This document shows positions 40,862 to 47,668 of a DNA stretch of 64,000 bases, in pieces. Where the stretch lies: NCBI GenBank assembly GCA_963930055.1, contig CAWVKS010000008.1, positions 186,001-250,000 on the forward strand, read 5' to 3'. Position numbers and translations under genes: made by a program. The notes under the pieces are model-generated. The model was not told the origin of the DNA, did not search any database, and was given only the letters and a program-made list of their open reading frames with translations. Origin of the DNA: Pullichristensenella sp963930055. GTDB lineage: Bacteria > Bacillota > Clostridia > Christensenellales > Aristaeellaceae. Position 1 is the stretch's first letter; every line of letters starts with the position of its first letter.

Positions 40862-41865
40862 AACACATCTGCCCCAAGGGCTACCAAAGCGAACTGACGC
40901 TGCTGGAAACGCAGCAGGCGATCAAGATACTCAAGGACTGCTTTCAGCAGCAGCTTTCCGCCGCACTCAATCTGACGCGCGTGTCCGCGCCGCTGTTCGT
41001 GCGCCGGGATACCGGCCTCAACGACGACCTCTGCGGCGTGGAGCGCAAGGTGGCCTTCGACTGCCACGACGATCCCGGCGTGGAGATCCAGGTGGTGCAG
41101 TCCCTGGCCAAGTGGAAGCGCTTTGCCCTCGGCAAGTACGGCTACGCGCCCGGCAGCGGCCTCTACACGGACATGAACGCCATCCGCCGCGATGAGGAGA
41201 CCGACAACCTCCACTCCGTCTACGTCGACCAGTGGGACTGGGAAAAGGTCATCACCCGCGCGGAGCGCAACGAGGCCTACCTCGAGCGCACCGCCGCGCG
41301 CATACACGCCGCCGTGCTCGAGGCGGAAACCGTGCTGCACAGCCGATTCCCCGCCCTGCACCCGCGCCTGCCGGCGAACCTGACCTTTGTCACCAGCGAG
41401 GAACTGTTTGACCTGTACCCCGGCCTCGCGCCCGAGGAGCGCGAGCAGGCGTTTGTGAAAAAGCACCGCGCCGTGTTTGTCAAGCACATCGGCTGGCCGC
41501 TGGGCGACAGCCGCCCCCATGGCGTACGCGCCCCGGACTACGACGATTGGTCGCTCAACGGCGATCTGCTCTACTACCACCCGGAGCTGGACTGCTGTCT
41601 GGAAGTTTCCTCCATGGGCATCCGCGTGGACGCCTCCAGCATGTTCCGCCAGCTCAACGCCGCCGACGCGCGCGCGCGGCTCGATCTGCCCTTCCACCGC
41701 GCGGTGATGGAGGAAAAGCTGCCCCTCACCATCGGCGGCGGCATCGGCCAGAGCCGTCTGTGCATGCTGCTGCTGCGCAAGGCGCACGTGGGCGAGGTGC
41801 AGGTTTCCGTCTGGCCCGCGGGCGTGGAAGAAGCGATGGCCGCGGGCGGCGTGCGGCTTCTGTAA
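40858..41865 (+). CDS. asnA: Aspartate-ammonia ligase (asparagine synthetase A)
   Basis: ATP-dependent amidation of aspartate with ammonia; fold related to class II tRNA synthetases. 335 residues, with KGYQSELTLLETQQAIKILK, DTGLNDDLCGVERKV, QSLAKWKRFALG, GLYTDMNAIRRDEETDN and the C-terminal GGGIGQSRLCMLLLRKAHVGEVQVSVW motif region. The ATG overlaps the upstream TGA. A good terminator follows. The linkage to feo genes is probably incidental given the internal promoter. Confidence 0.96.
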   Translation: MKHICPKGYQSELTLLETQQAIKILKDCFQQQLSAALNLTRVSAPLFVRRDTGLNDDLCGVERKVAFDCHDDPGVEIQVVQSLAKWKRFALGKYGYAPGSGLYTDMNAIRRDEETDNLHSVYVDQWDWEKVITRAERNEAYLERTAARIHAAVLEAETVLHSRFPALHPRLPANLTFVTSEELFDLYPGLAPEEREQAFVKKHRAVFVKHIGWPLGDSRPHGVRAPDYDDWSLNGDLLYYHPELDCCLEVSSMGIRVDASSMFRQLNAADARARLDLPFHRAVMEEKLPLTIGGGIGQSRLCMLLLRKAHVGEVQVSVWPAGVEEAMAAGGVRLL

Positions 41866-41874
41866 AGCGTTTTT

Positions 41875-41908
41875 GCGGAGGGACAAGCTCCCTTCGCAAT
41901 TTATTTTT
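41875..41908 (+). terminator. Terminator after asnA
   Basis: GCGGAGGGA/TCCCTTCGC stem with one G-T pair and loop CAAGC, followed by AATTTATTTTTG. Confidence 0.8.
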
Positions 41909-41927
41909 GATTTTTTGTCAGATATAC

Positions 41928-41956
41928 TTGACAAAAGGACGGATAAAGCATATAAT
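41928..41956 (+). promoter_or_regulatory. Promoter of the membrane-protein/Xre operon
   Basis: TTGACA (41928-41933), 17-bp spacer, TATAAT (41951-41956): a perfect consensus promoter. It is preceded by AT-rich sequence containing GTCAGATATACTTGAC, a possible operator palindrome (GTCA...TGAC). Confidence 0.88.
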
Positions 41957-41980
41957 GGGGGCAGACAAGGAGGGAAAAAC

Positions 41981-42496
41981 ATGAACGCATGGTTTGCGGG
42001 CGGCGTGCTGGCCGGTATACTGGCGGTGGCCATCTACGGGGTCTGGAAAAAGCGAAAGGAGAGCGCGCCGCGCTACGACGAGCGGCAGGCGCAGGCGCGG
42101 GCCAATGCGGCGAAGCTGGCGCTGGAAGTGCTCTCGGCGCTGATGCTGGTCAACGGCTTTGTGCGCGAGGCGTGGCAGTTTGCCTGGGCGGGGCCGTTTA
42201 TGGAGACGGTGGTGCTGCTGCTGATCGCGGGCACGGTCTACGTATTGCGCTGCGTGTGGACGGACGCCTACTTCGCGCTTCGGGAGAAGCCGAAAACGTG
42301 GGGGCGCATCTTTGCCGCGATGCTCGTCGTCAACGTCGCGCTGGGCGTGATGGTCATCCTCGACGGCGACCTGGTGGAGGATGGGCTGCTCACCTTTCCC
42401 GCCGCCAACCTGCTGATCGCCGTGATGTTCGCATCGCTGCTGATCACCATGGCGCTCAAGCGCCGCAGGGACGCGCGGGAGGAGGCGGAAGCGTGA
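41981..42496 (+). CDS. Membrane protein of unknown function, member 1 of a pair
   Basis: A 171-residue protein with about five transmembrane helices. It begins MNAWFAGGVLAGILAVAIYG, then the cytoplasmic motif RYDERQAQARANAAKLAL, and ends ITMALKRRRDAREEAEA. A DERQxxARxxA motif followed by helices is seen in small Firmicute membrane proteins encoded beside Xre regulators (DUF2178/DUF6773-like). GGAGGG precedes the ATG. Its stop overlaps the GTG of the next gene. Function unknown; the operon with a regulator suggests self-regulated expression. Confidence 0.7.
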   Translation: MNAWFAGGVLAGILAVAIYGVWKKRKESAPRYDERQAQARANAAKLALEVLSALMLVNGFVREAWQFAWAGPFMETVVLLLIAGTVYVLRCVWTDAYFALREKPKTWGRIFAAMLVVNVALGVMVILDGDLVEDGLLTFPAANLLIAVMFASLLITMALKRRRDAREEAEA

Positions 42497-42933
42497 AAAA
42501 AGCGGACAGGTTTGACGAGCGGCAGGTGATCGCCCGCGCCAAAGCGGGAAATATGGCTTTTTTCATCCTGATGATGACGCTGTTTGCCAGCTGCGGCCTG
42601 CGAGTGCTGCTTGGCCGGGAGTGGGCGACGCCGGGCATAGGGGTGCTCATAGCCATTTGCCCCGCCGTTGGCGCGTATATCGCGCGCTGCATCTATACGG
42701 GCGCCTTTTTCGGCCTGCGGGAGGACGGACGGATGTTTCTGTGGCTCTGCGTCGCGTGGGTGGTGTCTGGCGTGGTGGTTGTTGCGCGGGCGTTGTCGCG
42801 GGGCGGTCTGGTCGTGGACGGCATGCTGACCGACCATTGCCTGAGCATACTGATGGCGCTCATCTATCTCGCCGCCCTCGTCGCCATGGCGCTCAAGCGC
42901 CGCAGGGACGCGCGGGAGGAGGCGGAGGAATGA
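42493..42933 (+). CDS. Membrane protein of unknown function, member 2 of a pair
   Basis: A 146-residue paralogue of the preceding gene: RFDERQVIARAKAGNMAFFI at the N-terminus, about four transmembrane helices, and the same MALKRRRDAREEAEE tail, identical at DNA level over much of the last 15 codons. The GTG start at 42493 overlaps the upstream TGA (GTGA), and its own TGA overlaps the regulator ATG. The two proteins may form a heteromer; that is inference. Confidence 0.7.
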   Translation: MKKADRFDERQVIARAKAGNMAFFILMMTLFASCGLRVLLGREWATPGIGVLIAICPAVGAYIARCIYTGAFFGLREDGRMFLWLCVAWVVSGVVVVARALSRGGLVVDGMLTDHCLSILMALIYLAALVAMALKRRRDAREEAEE

Positions 42934-43121
42934 AGAACCTGCGCCTCAAGGCCGCCCGCGCCGCGCTCGACCTTTCCCAGCAGGAATTGGCCGAGCGCGT
43001 GGGCGTTTCCCGCCAGACCATCAACGCCATCGAAAAGGGCGACTACAACCCCACCATCAACCTCTGTCTGAAGATCTGCCACGCGCTGGGCAAAACGCTG
43101 GACGAACTGTTCTGGGAATGA
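42930..43121 (+). CDS. Xre-family transcriptional regulator, small
   Basis: A 63-residue protein that is essentially one helix-turn-helix: LKAARAALDLSQQELAERVG then VSRQTINAIEKGDYNPTINL and a C-terminal LGKTLDELFWE. It belongs to the YozG-like short Xre group often encoded with membrane proteins. The ATG overlaps the upstream TGA (ATGA), so all three genes are translationally coupled. It likely represses its own consensus promoter at 41928-41956. Confidence 0.88.
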   Translation: MKNLRLKAARAALDLSQQELAERVGVSRQTINAIEKGDYNPTINLCLKICHALGKTLDELFWE

Positions 43122-43294
43122 GCCTTGGCGGGGCTTCCCGCCCCCGCCGCACGGGGACGGCCGCCCGCGCTTTTCAAACAGCCGCCCGCCCCGCGGTTTC
43201 AGCGCCCGCCGGGGCGTGTATCTATCCGTATAAGGGCGCGTCATGCGCCTGCCCAATATGGACGCGCCGCGCGGGCGGCGGGAAGGGGGCTTCC

Positions 43295-44095
43295 ATGCAC
43301 GATGTATTGCGGGCCTTTGGCCTTACGCTCATCGCCGGACTGAGCACCGGCGTGGGCAGCCTCATCGCCCTGCTGGCCAAACGCACCAGCCGGCGCTTCC
43401 TCTCGGTGAGCCTGGGCTTTTCCGCCGGGGTGATGGTCTATGTCTCCATGGTGGAGATACTGGCTACGGCGCGGGAATCGCTGGCGGCGCAGCTGGGCGC
43501 GCGCGGCGGGGCGTGGGCGACGGTGGCGGCGTTTTTTGGCGGCATGCTGCTCATCGCCGTGATCGACAAACTCATCCCCGCCGAGGAGAATCCCCACGAG
43601 GCGCGCCTGGTCGAGGGCGAGCGCGAGGGCGCGCCCCGGCCGCAGAAGCTGATGCGCATGGGCGTGCTCACGGCGCTGGCCATCGCCGTGCACAATTTCC
43701 CGGAGGGGCTGGCGACGTTCGTCTCCGCCCTGCAGGAACCGAACGTGGCCATCCCCATCGTCGCGGCCATCGCCATCCACAACATCCCGGAGGGTATCGC
43801 CGTTTCCGTGCCCATCTATCAGGCAACCGGCTCGCGGCGCAAGGCGTTTTGCTATTCGTTTCTCTCCGGCCTTGCCGAGCCGCTGGGGGCGCTGGTGGGC
43901 TATGCGCTGCTGCTGCCGCTGATGAGCGACGCGGTGTTCGGCGTGATCTTCGCCGCCGTGGCTGGCATCATGGTGTTTATCTCCTTCGACGAGCTGCTGC
44001 CCGCCGCCCGCGAATACGGCGAACACCACCTGTCCATCTACGGCCTGATCTCCGGCATGGCGGTAATGGCCGTAAGCCTGCTGCTGTTTTTGTAG
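43295..44095 (+). CDS. zupT: ZIP-family divalent metal transporter
   Basis: Imports zinc or related divalent metals. 266 residues with about eight transmembrane helices. Metal-site motifs are AVHNFPEGLATFVSAL in TM4 and AIHNIPEGIAVSVPIY in TM5. A short cytoplasmic charged loop (ENPHEARLVEGEREGA) lies between TM3 and TM4. GGAAGGGGG is upstream of the ATG. The 173-bp leader after the Xre gene holds GC-rich inverted repeats (CGCCCCG/CGGGGCG at about 43188-43217), but no known metal riboswitch could be recognised. Confidence 0.92.
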   Translation: MHDVLRAFGLTLIAGLSTGVGSLIALLAKRTSRRFLSVSLGFSAGVMVYVSMVEILATARESLAAQLGARGGAWATVAAFFGGMLLIAVIDKLIPAEENPHEARLVEGEREGAPRPQKLMRMGVLTALAIAVHNFPEGLATFVSALQEPNVAIPIVAAIAIHNIPEGIAVSVPIYQATGSRRKAFCYSFLSGLAEPLGALVGYALLLPLMSDAVFGVIFAAVAGIMVFISFDELLPAAREYGEHHLSIYGLISGMAVMAVSLLLFL

Positions 44096-44141
44096 GGAGC
44101 CGGGCGGCGCGCGTCCAGGGCAGGAGCGAAAATACGAAAAC

Positions 44142-44164
44142 AGCGCCCCACTGCGTGGAGCGCT
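44142..44164. terminator. Terminator hairpin copy, left flank of Family 2 copy Y
   Basis: Imperfect AGCGCCCCA/TGGAGCGCT stem around CTGCG. Identical over 23 bp to 44445-44467 on the far side of the element. On the minus strand it leads into TGTTTTCG. Confidence 0.7.
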
Positions 44165-44444
44165 CAGGATGTTGACAAAGTGGGCAGACTGGCAGAGCGT
44201 TGAGAAAGCCTGCAAGCCAAGGAAGTTGTACTTGCAGCCAAGGGAGCTTACTTAGACGTAAGTGACCGCAGGATGCAAGTGCAGCTGACGAGGAAATTTT
44301 GCCGGCGGCAAAATTTGTCGCCAAGGGCGACTGGATTTGACGATCCCAAAGGGCTCGACAAATCCACCGCAGGAAGCAAAAATCGCTTCTGATTTTTTGT
44401 ATATCAGAGCGATTTTTGCGGTTGTAGGCTTTGTCAGCGCTCTG
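44165..44444. mobile_element. Family 2 MITE-like element, full copy Y (280 bp)
   Basis: Starts CAGGATGTTGACAAAG and ends CTTTGTCAGCGCTCTG (reverse complement CAGAGCGCTGACAAAG); 12 of 16 terminal positions match as inverted repeats. It is flanked by 23-bp exact direct repeats that are terminator hairpins. It contains internal palindromes (AAATTTTGCCGGCGGCAAAATTT; GCAAAAATCGC with GCGATTTTTGC) and no plausible gene. It is inverted relative to copy X at 18.3 kb, with about 70 bp of extra sequence around 44230-44300. Confidence 0.78.
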
Positions 44445-44474
44445 AGCGCCCCACTGCGTGGAGCGCTGTTTTTT
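44445..44474 (+). terminator. Terminator after the ZIP gene, right flank of copy Y
   Basis: The same 23-bp hairpin followed here by GTTTTTTG, a proper T tract on the plus strand. Confidence 0.82.
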
Positions 44475-44486
44475 GCGTTATACGAC

Positions 44487-44984
44487 CTAAGTGGACGCGC
44501 GCCGCAGACCGCTGAGCAGCACGTAGCCCTCGCCGCCGCCGAGGGAGCGGATCTTGCCCCAACGGCCGTTGGCGTCCACCAGCAGCAGGTGGTAGCCCTT
44601 GGAAAGCGTCGTCGTGCGCCCGGCGCTGGTGCTGGGCGAGCGGTAGACGGTCAAAGACGAACTCTGCACATAGTAGATGTTGCCGATGCGCGCCTCGCCC
44701 ACCTTTTCCAGATAGCCGGCGTAGACATAGCCCTGCGCGCCCTGCGTGGTGCACACATAGGCCATGCTGCCGCTGCGGCCAAGGTAAAACATGCGCGTGC
44801 CCTGGCGCAGCGTGCCGACCACGCGGCTGCCCTCGCCGGTGCCGGAGCGCAGGTTGACATAGTCGTTCATCAGTTCCAGAATGGTGACGGAGCGCTCCGC
44901 GGCCTGCGCGCTGAACGCGCCCAGGAGCAGGGACAGCGCCAACGTCAGGCAGACGAGCATCCGCAAGAACCTTCTCTCGCCCAT
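44487..44984 (-). CDS. Exported bacterial SH3-domain protein
   Basis: A 165-residue protein with signal peptide (MGERRFLRMLVCLTLALSLL to about AQA, residue 28) and two SH3b-like segments. The first is NDYVNLRSGTGEGSRVVGTL with QGYVYAGYLEKVG; the second is SLTVYRSPSTSAGRTTTLSKG with EGYVLLSGLR. Such domains bind peptidoglycan or wall peptides. No catalytic domain is present. It is convergent with the ZIP gene across the Family 2 element and has its own promoter. Confidence 0.83.
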   Translation of the reverse strand: MGERRFLRMLVCLTLALSLLLGAFSAQAAERSVTILELMNDYVNLRSGTGEGSRVVGTLRQGTRMFYLGRSGSMAYVCTTQGAQGYVYAGYLEKVGEARIGNIYYVQSSSLTVYRSPSTSAGRTTTLSKGYHLLLVDANGRWGKIRSLGGGEGYVLLSGLRRAST

Positions 44985-45005
44985 GTGTCACACCCCCATA
45001 GGTTT

Positions 45006-45034
45006 ATTTTAACACATCGCGCGGCATTTGTAAA
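45006..45034 (-). promoter_or_regulatory. Promoter of the SH3 protein gene
   Basis: Minus strand TTTACA (45034-45029), 17-bp spacer, TAAAAT (45011-45006). Confidence 0.75.
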
Positions 45035-45127
45035 CGCGCGCGGCGCGTGGAAATATATTTTCGCTTCCCCGTCGTTTTTTGGACGTTTCCAGGACGCAAA
45101 AAGTTCACGCGCGGGGGCGTTGGCGCG

Positions 45128-45162
45128 AAAAAAAGCGCCCCCGGGCGTGCCCCGGGGGATGC
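45128..45162 (-). terminator. Terminator of the DUF378 gene
   Basis: Minus strand CCCCCGGG/CCCGGGGG stem with loop GCACG, then CGCTTTTTTT. Confidence 0.92.
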
Positions 45163-45168
45163 GCGGCG

Positions 45169-45378
45169 TCATTCGCCCTCGCGCGCGGCATGGCGTTCGC
45201 GGAAGAGCAGCGAAATGCACCACAGCCCCGCGATGCCGACGATCGTGTAGATCACGCGGCTGACCACCGCGGCCTGCCCGCCGCAGATGTAGGCCACCAG
45301 GTCGAACTGGAAAAGGCCGACCAGCAGCCAGTTGATGGCGCCAAGGATGGTGATGACCAGCGAAGTACGATCCAGCAT
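45169..45378 (-). CDS. DUF378 small membrane protein
   Basis: A 69-residue protein with two transmembrane helices: ITILGAINWLLVGLFQFDLV and VIYTIVGIAGLWCISLLF, the DUF378/YuzA pattern with the conserved GAINWLLVG. Its C-terminus is charged. GGAGTGG lies before the ATG. The role of the family is unknown. It is monocistronic with its own terminator. Confidence 0.88.
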   Translation of the reverse strand: MLDRTSLVITILGAINWLLVGLFQFDLVAYICGGQAAVVSRVIYTIVGIAGLWCISLLFRERHAAREGE

Positions 45379-45524
45379 GTTTTTTCCACTCCTTTTCCGC
45401 CGGCATGCCGGCGTGATGGGAGTAGTATATCCGCGCGCTGCGGAAATATTCCCCGGTTGCGTCGCCCGCGCGCCCGGCGTTGGCGTTTGTTCCCTGGGAT
45501 TCGGGGGCGGGGATTTGGGGATTT

Positions 45525-45599
45525 GGGGATGCGCCGCTTGCCCCGGAGGGGCAAGCGGCGCATCCCCCAGAGCGTTGACTGGGGTTTGTCAACGCTCTG
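45525..45599. repeat. 20-bp-stem hairpin plus minimal Family 2 element
   Basis: GGGGATGCGCCGCTTGCCCC (45525-45544) is followed after a 3-nt loop by its perfect reverse complement (45548-45567). Abutting it, 45568-45599 is CAGAGCGTTGAC and GTCAACGCTCTG around TGGGGTTT, a perfect 12-bp version of the Family 2 termini. The layout hairpin-then-element repeats that seen at 18.3 and 44.2 kb. Confidence 0.7.
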
Positions 45600-45603
45600 A
45601 AAT

Positions 45604-45643
45604 GCCTCCGGCATTTCTCGACAAAATCGAGCTTGCCGGAGGC
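45604..45643 (-). terminator. Nested hairpins after the substrate-binding protein gene
   Basis: GCCTCCGGC (45604-45612) pairs with GCCGGAGGC (45635-45643) and encloses CTCGA/TCGAG. On the minus strand it follows the stop by 15 bp and precedes ATTTCAG, so it is a weak terminator at best. Confidence 0.5.
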
Positions 45644-45657
45644 GGAGAGCAAAAGCG

Positions 45658-46611
45658 TCAGTTCAAGCCGCAAATGTCGTTTTCGATGACATCCTGATAA
45701 TCGGCAACGTTGTCGGCGGTCAGGAGGAACGCGGGCACCTCGATCGTTTCGGCAGGAACCTCGCCATTGAGGTTGGAATCCAGCGCATAGAGCGCTTCGC
45801 GGCCCATCTTCTTCGCCTGCTGCGCGCCGCACACAAGGACTTTCCCCGTCTGGAGATAGTCGGCAGTATCCGGGTCGCCATCAAAAGAGCAGACAACGAT
45901 TTGATCTCCCAGGCCAAGGTCCTGAACTGCCGCGACTACGCCCAGCGTCGCCTGGGAATGCGCCGCGTAAATGGCAACCAGATCGTCATGCGCAGTGATA
46001 AGATTGCGAGCCTGGCTATCTGCCTCATCCAGCGTGAACGTATCGCTCTCCAGCACCTGCGCTACGCTAAAGCCATACTCGGCCAGGGCCGCTTCAAAGC
46101 CCTCGTAACGGAGCTGACCGTTGATGCGCGACAGGGGGACATCGATCATGGCGATGCTTCCGCTCAAACCATTGTCGGTGAGATACTTGGCGAGATATTC
46201 ACCCACTTCATAGGAACCTTCATAATTCGGCGTGCTGATGTAGGACAGATAGGTGCCTTCTTCTGTTCCAACATCGCAAATCACCACGGGTATGCCCGCG
46301 GCCTCCGCTTCATCCAACACGGCGGGGCAGGACGCGCTGTCTACAGGAGAGACGATAATGGCGTCCACTTCGCTGATGATGGCGTTCTGAGCATTTTTAA
46401 GCTGCGTTGCGGCATCCTCATCCGAATTGTAGACCTGAAGTTCCCATCCGCGTTCTTCACAGGCGTCGGTGATCCCATCTTCTACCCAAGTCCAGAATGG
46501 CGTGGTGGTCGAGGCCGACAGATACGCCACGGTTGGAGCCTCTTCCTCGGCAAATGCGGCCAATGAGAGGACCATCAGGACTCCAAGCAACACAGACAGC
46601 AGTTTCTTCAT
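45658..46611 (-). CDS. Sugar-type ABC transporter substrate-binding protein
   Basis: A 317-residue exported protein of the ribose/galactose-binding (Peripla_BP_4) family: signal peptide MKKLLSVLLGVLMVLSLAAF, then APTVAYLSASTTTPFWTWVEDG, AQNAIISEVDAIIVSPVDSAS, IPVVICDVGTEEGTYLSYIS, and IVVCSFDGDPDTADYLQTGK. No lipobox is visible, unusual for a Gram-positive binding protein. The ATG at 46611 follows AAGGAGG. It is last of the four-gene importer operon. The ligand, presumably a sugar or polyol, cannot be told. Confidence 0.9.
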   Translation of the reverse strand: MKKLLSVLLGVLMVLSLAAFAEEEAPTVAYLSASTTTPFWTWVEDGITDACEERGWELQVYNSDEDAATQLKNAQNAIISEVDAIIVSPVDSASCPAVLDEAEAAGIPVVICDVGTEEGTYLSYISTPNYEGSYEVGEYLAKYLTDNGLSGSIAMIDVPLSRINGQLRYEGFEAALAEYGFSVAQVLESDTFTLDEADSQARNLITAHDDLVAIYAAHSQATLGVVAAVQDLGLGDQIVVCSFDGDPDTADYLQTGKVLVCGAQQAKKMGREALYALDSNLNGEVPAETIEVPAFLLTADNVADYQDVIENDICGLN

Positions 46612-46672
46612 AGACGTTTCCTCCTTTTTCATTATGCTGTTTGTGCCCTTTGCAGGCACAGCATTACACTTT

Positions 46673-47647
46673 CTACGCCCTCTTGCGATGCGAGAGCCGT
46701 TCAAACAGAAGAACGAGAATGATCACGCAACCAACCGCCGTTGTCTGCCAATAGGGCGAAACGCCCACGATATCCAGACCGTTCTCCAGGATCCCCATAA
46801 ATATCACACCGATCGCAGTTCCAATGATCGTTCCCTTGCCACCCGACATGGAGATTCCGCCGATCACCGCCGCCGCGAGTGTGCTCATCTCGTAGCCGTT
46901 GCCATAGTTTGGATCCACAGCGCCAAATCTGGAACTCATGATAACGCCGCACAGGCCGCACATAAAACCGGAAATGATGTACGGGATCATTCGGTACGCG
47001 ACGACGTTCACGCCGGCAAGGCGCGTTGCCGTCACATTGTTGCCGATGGCGTATATATTGCGGCCGAGCTTCGTCTTGGACAGTACCCATCCGCCGAGAA
47101 TGAACAGCAGCAAAATCAGCAGATAGTAAACGCGGAAGCCCGTGAACAATTCGGCGCCCGCCAAAGACTCAAAGGTATCGCCCAAGCGCGTGATGGAATG
47201 TCCATCGCAAATCAAATAGTCCGCGCCGCGACAGATCTGCATCATGCCCAGCGTTACCACAAACGGCGGAATGTCAAATACCGAGACCAGCGCTCCGTTG
47301 ACGGTGCCCACGACCACACCCGTCAAAAGGCAAACAAAGATGCCGGCGATGATCGCGCCCACTGTTACTTCATCGCCTGCCCTGAGCACTTTCGCAAGCA
47401 ATATCGACGAAACGCCCACGATACTTCCGACGGACAGGTCGATGCCGCCGGTGATCATCACAAACGTCTGCCCGATCGACAGGATTGCGATATAGGCGAC
47501 CTGCGATAGAATGTTGGTCATATTTCGCACTTTGGCAAAGTTTGGCGCAATGGCGCTTAGCAACAAAAACATTATAACTGTAGCGATCGCCATTGTGATC
47601 TCCGTCTGGTGGTTGAAAAACGTTCTTGTGATTTTGGATTGTTTCAT
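46673..47647 (-). CDS. Sugar-type ABC transporter permease
   Basis: A 324-residue RbsC-like permease (BPD_transp_2) with about nine to ten membrane helices: VAYIAILSIGQTFVMITGGI, DLSVGSIVGVSS, the family loop YAIGNNVTATRLAGVNVVAY, and AAVIGGISMSGGKGTIIGTA. It lies between the ATPase (21-bp gap) and the binding protein (61-bp gap). Base composition is visibly less GC-rich than in neighbouring operons. Confidence 0.93.
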   Translation of the reverse strand: MKQSKITRTFFNHQTEITMAIATVIMFLLLSAIAPNFAKVRNMTNILSQVAYIAILSIGQTFVMITGGIDLSVGSIVGVSSILLAKVLRAGDEVTVGAIIAGIFVCLLTGVVVGTVNGALVSVFDIPPFVVTLGMMQICRGADYLICDGHSITRLGDTFESLAGAELFTGFRVYYLLILLLFILGGWVLSKTKLGRNIYAIGNNVTATRLAGVNVVAYRMIPYIISGFMCGLCGVIMSSRFGAVDPNYGNGYEMSTLAAAVIGGISMSGGKGTIIGTAIGVIFMGILENGLDIVGVSPYWQTTAVGCVIILVLLFERLSHRKRA

Positions 47648-47668
47648 CGCCTGTGCCTCCTCGCGCGC

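Noticed and set aside
43122..43294. Metal-sensing riboswitch in the ZIP gene leader
   Set aside because: GC-rich inverted repeats are present, but none of the conserved NiCo or Mn (yybP-ykoY) core sequences could be seen.
43241..44215. Minus-strand 324-codon frame opposite the ZIP transporter
   Set aside because: It is His/Gln/Arg-rich, starts inside the mobile element, and has no domain; the plus-strand transporter motifs are clear.
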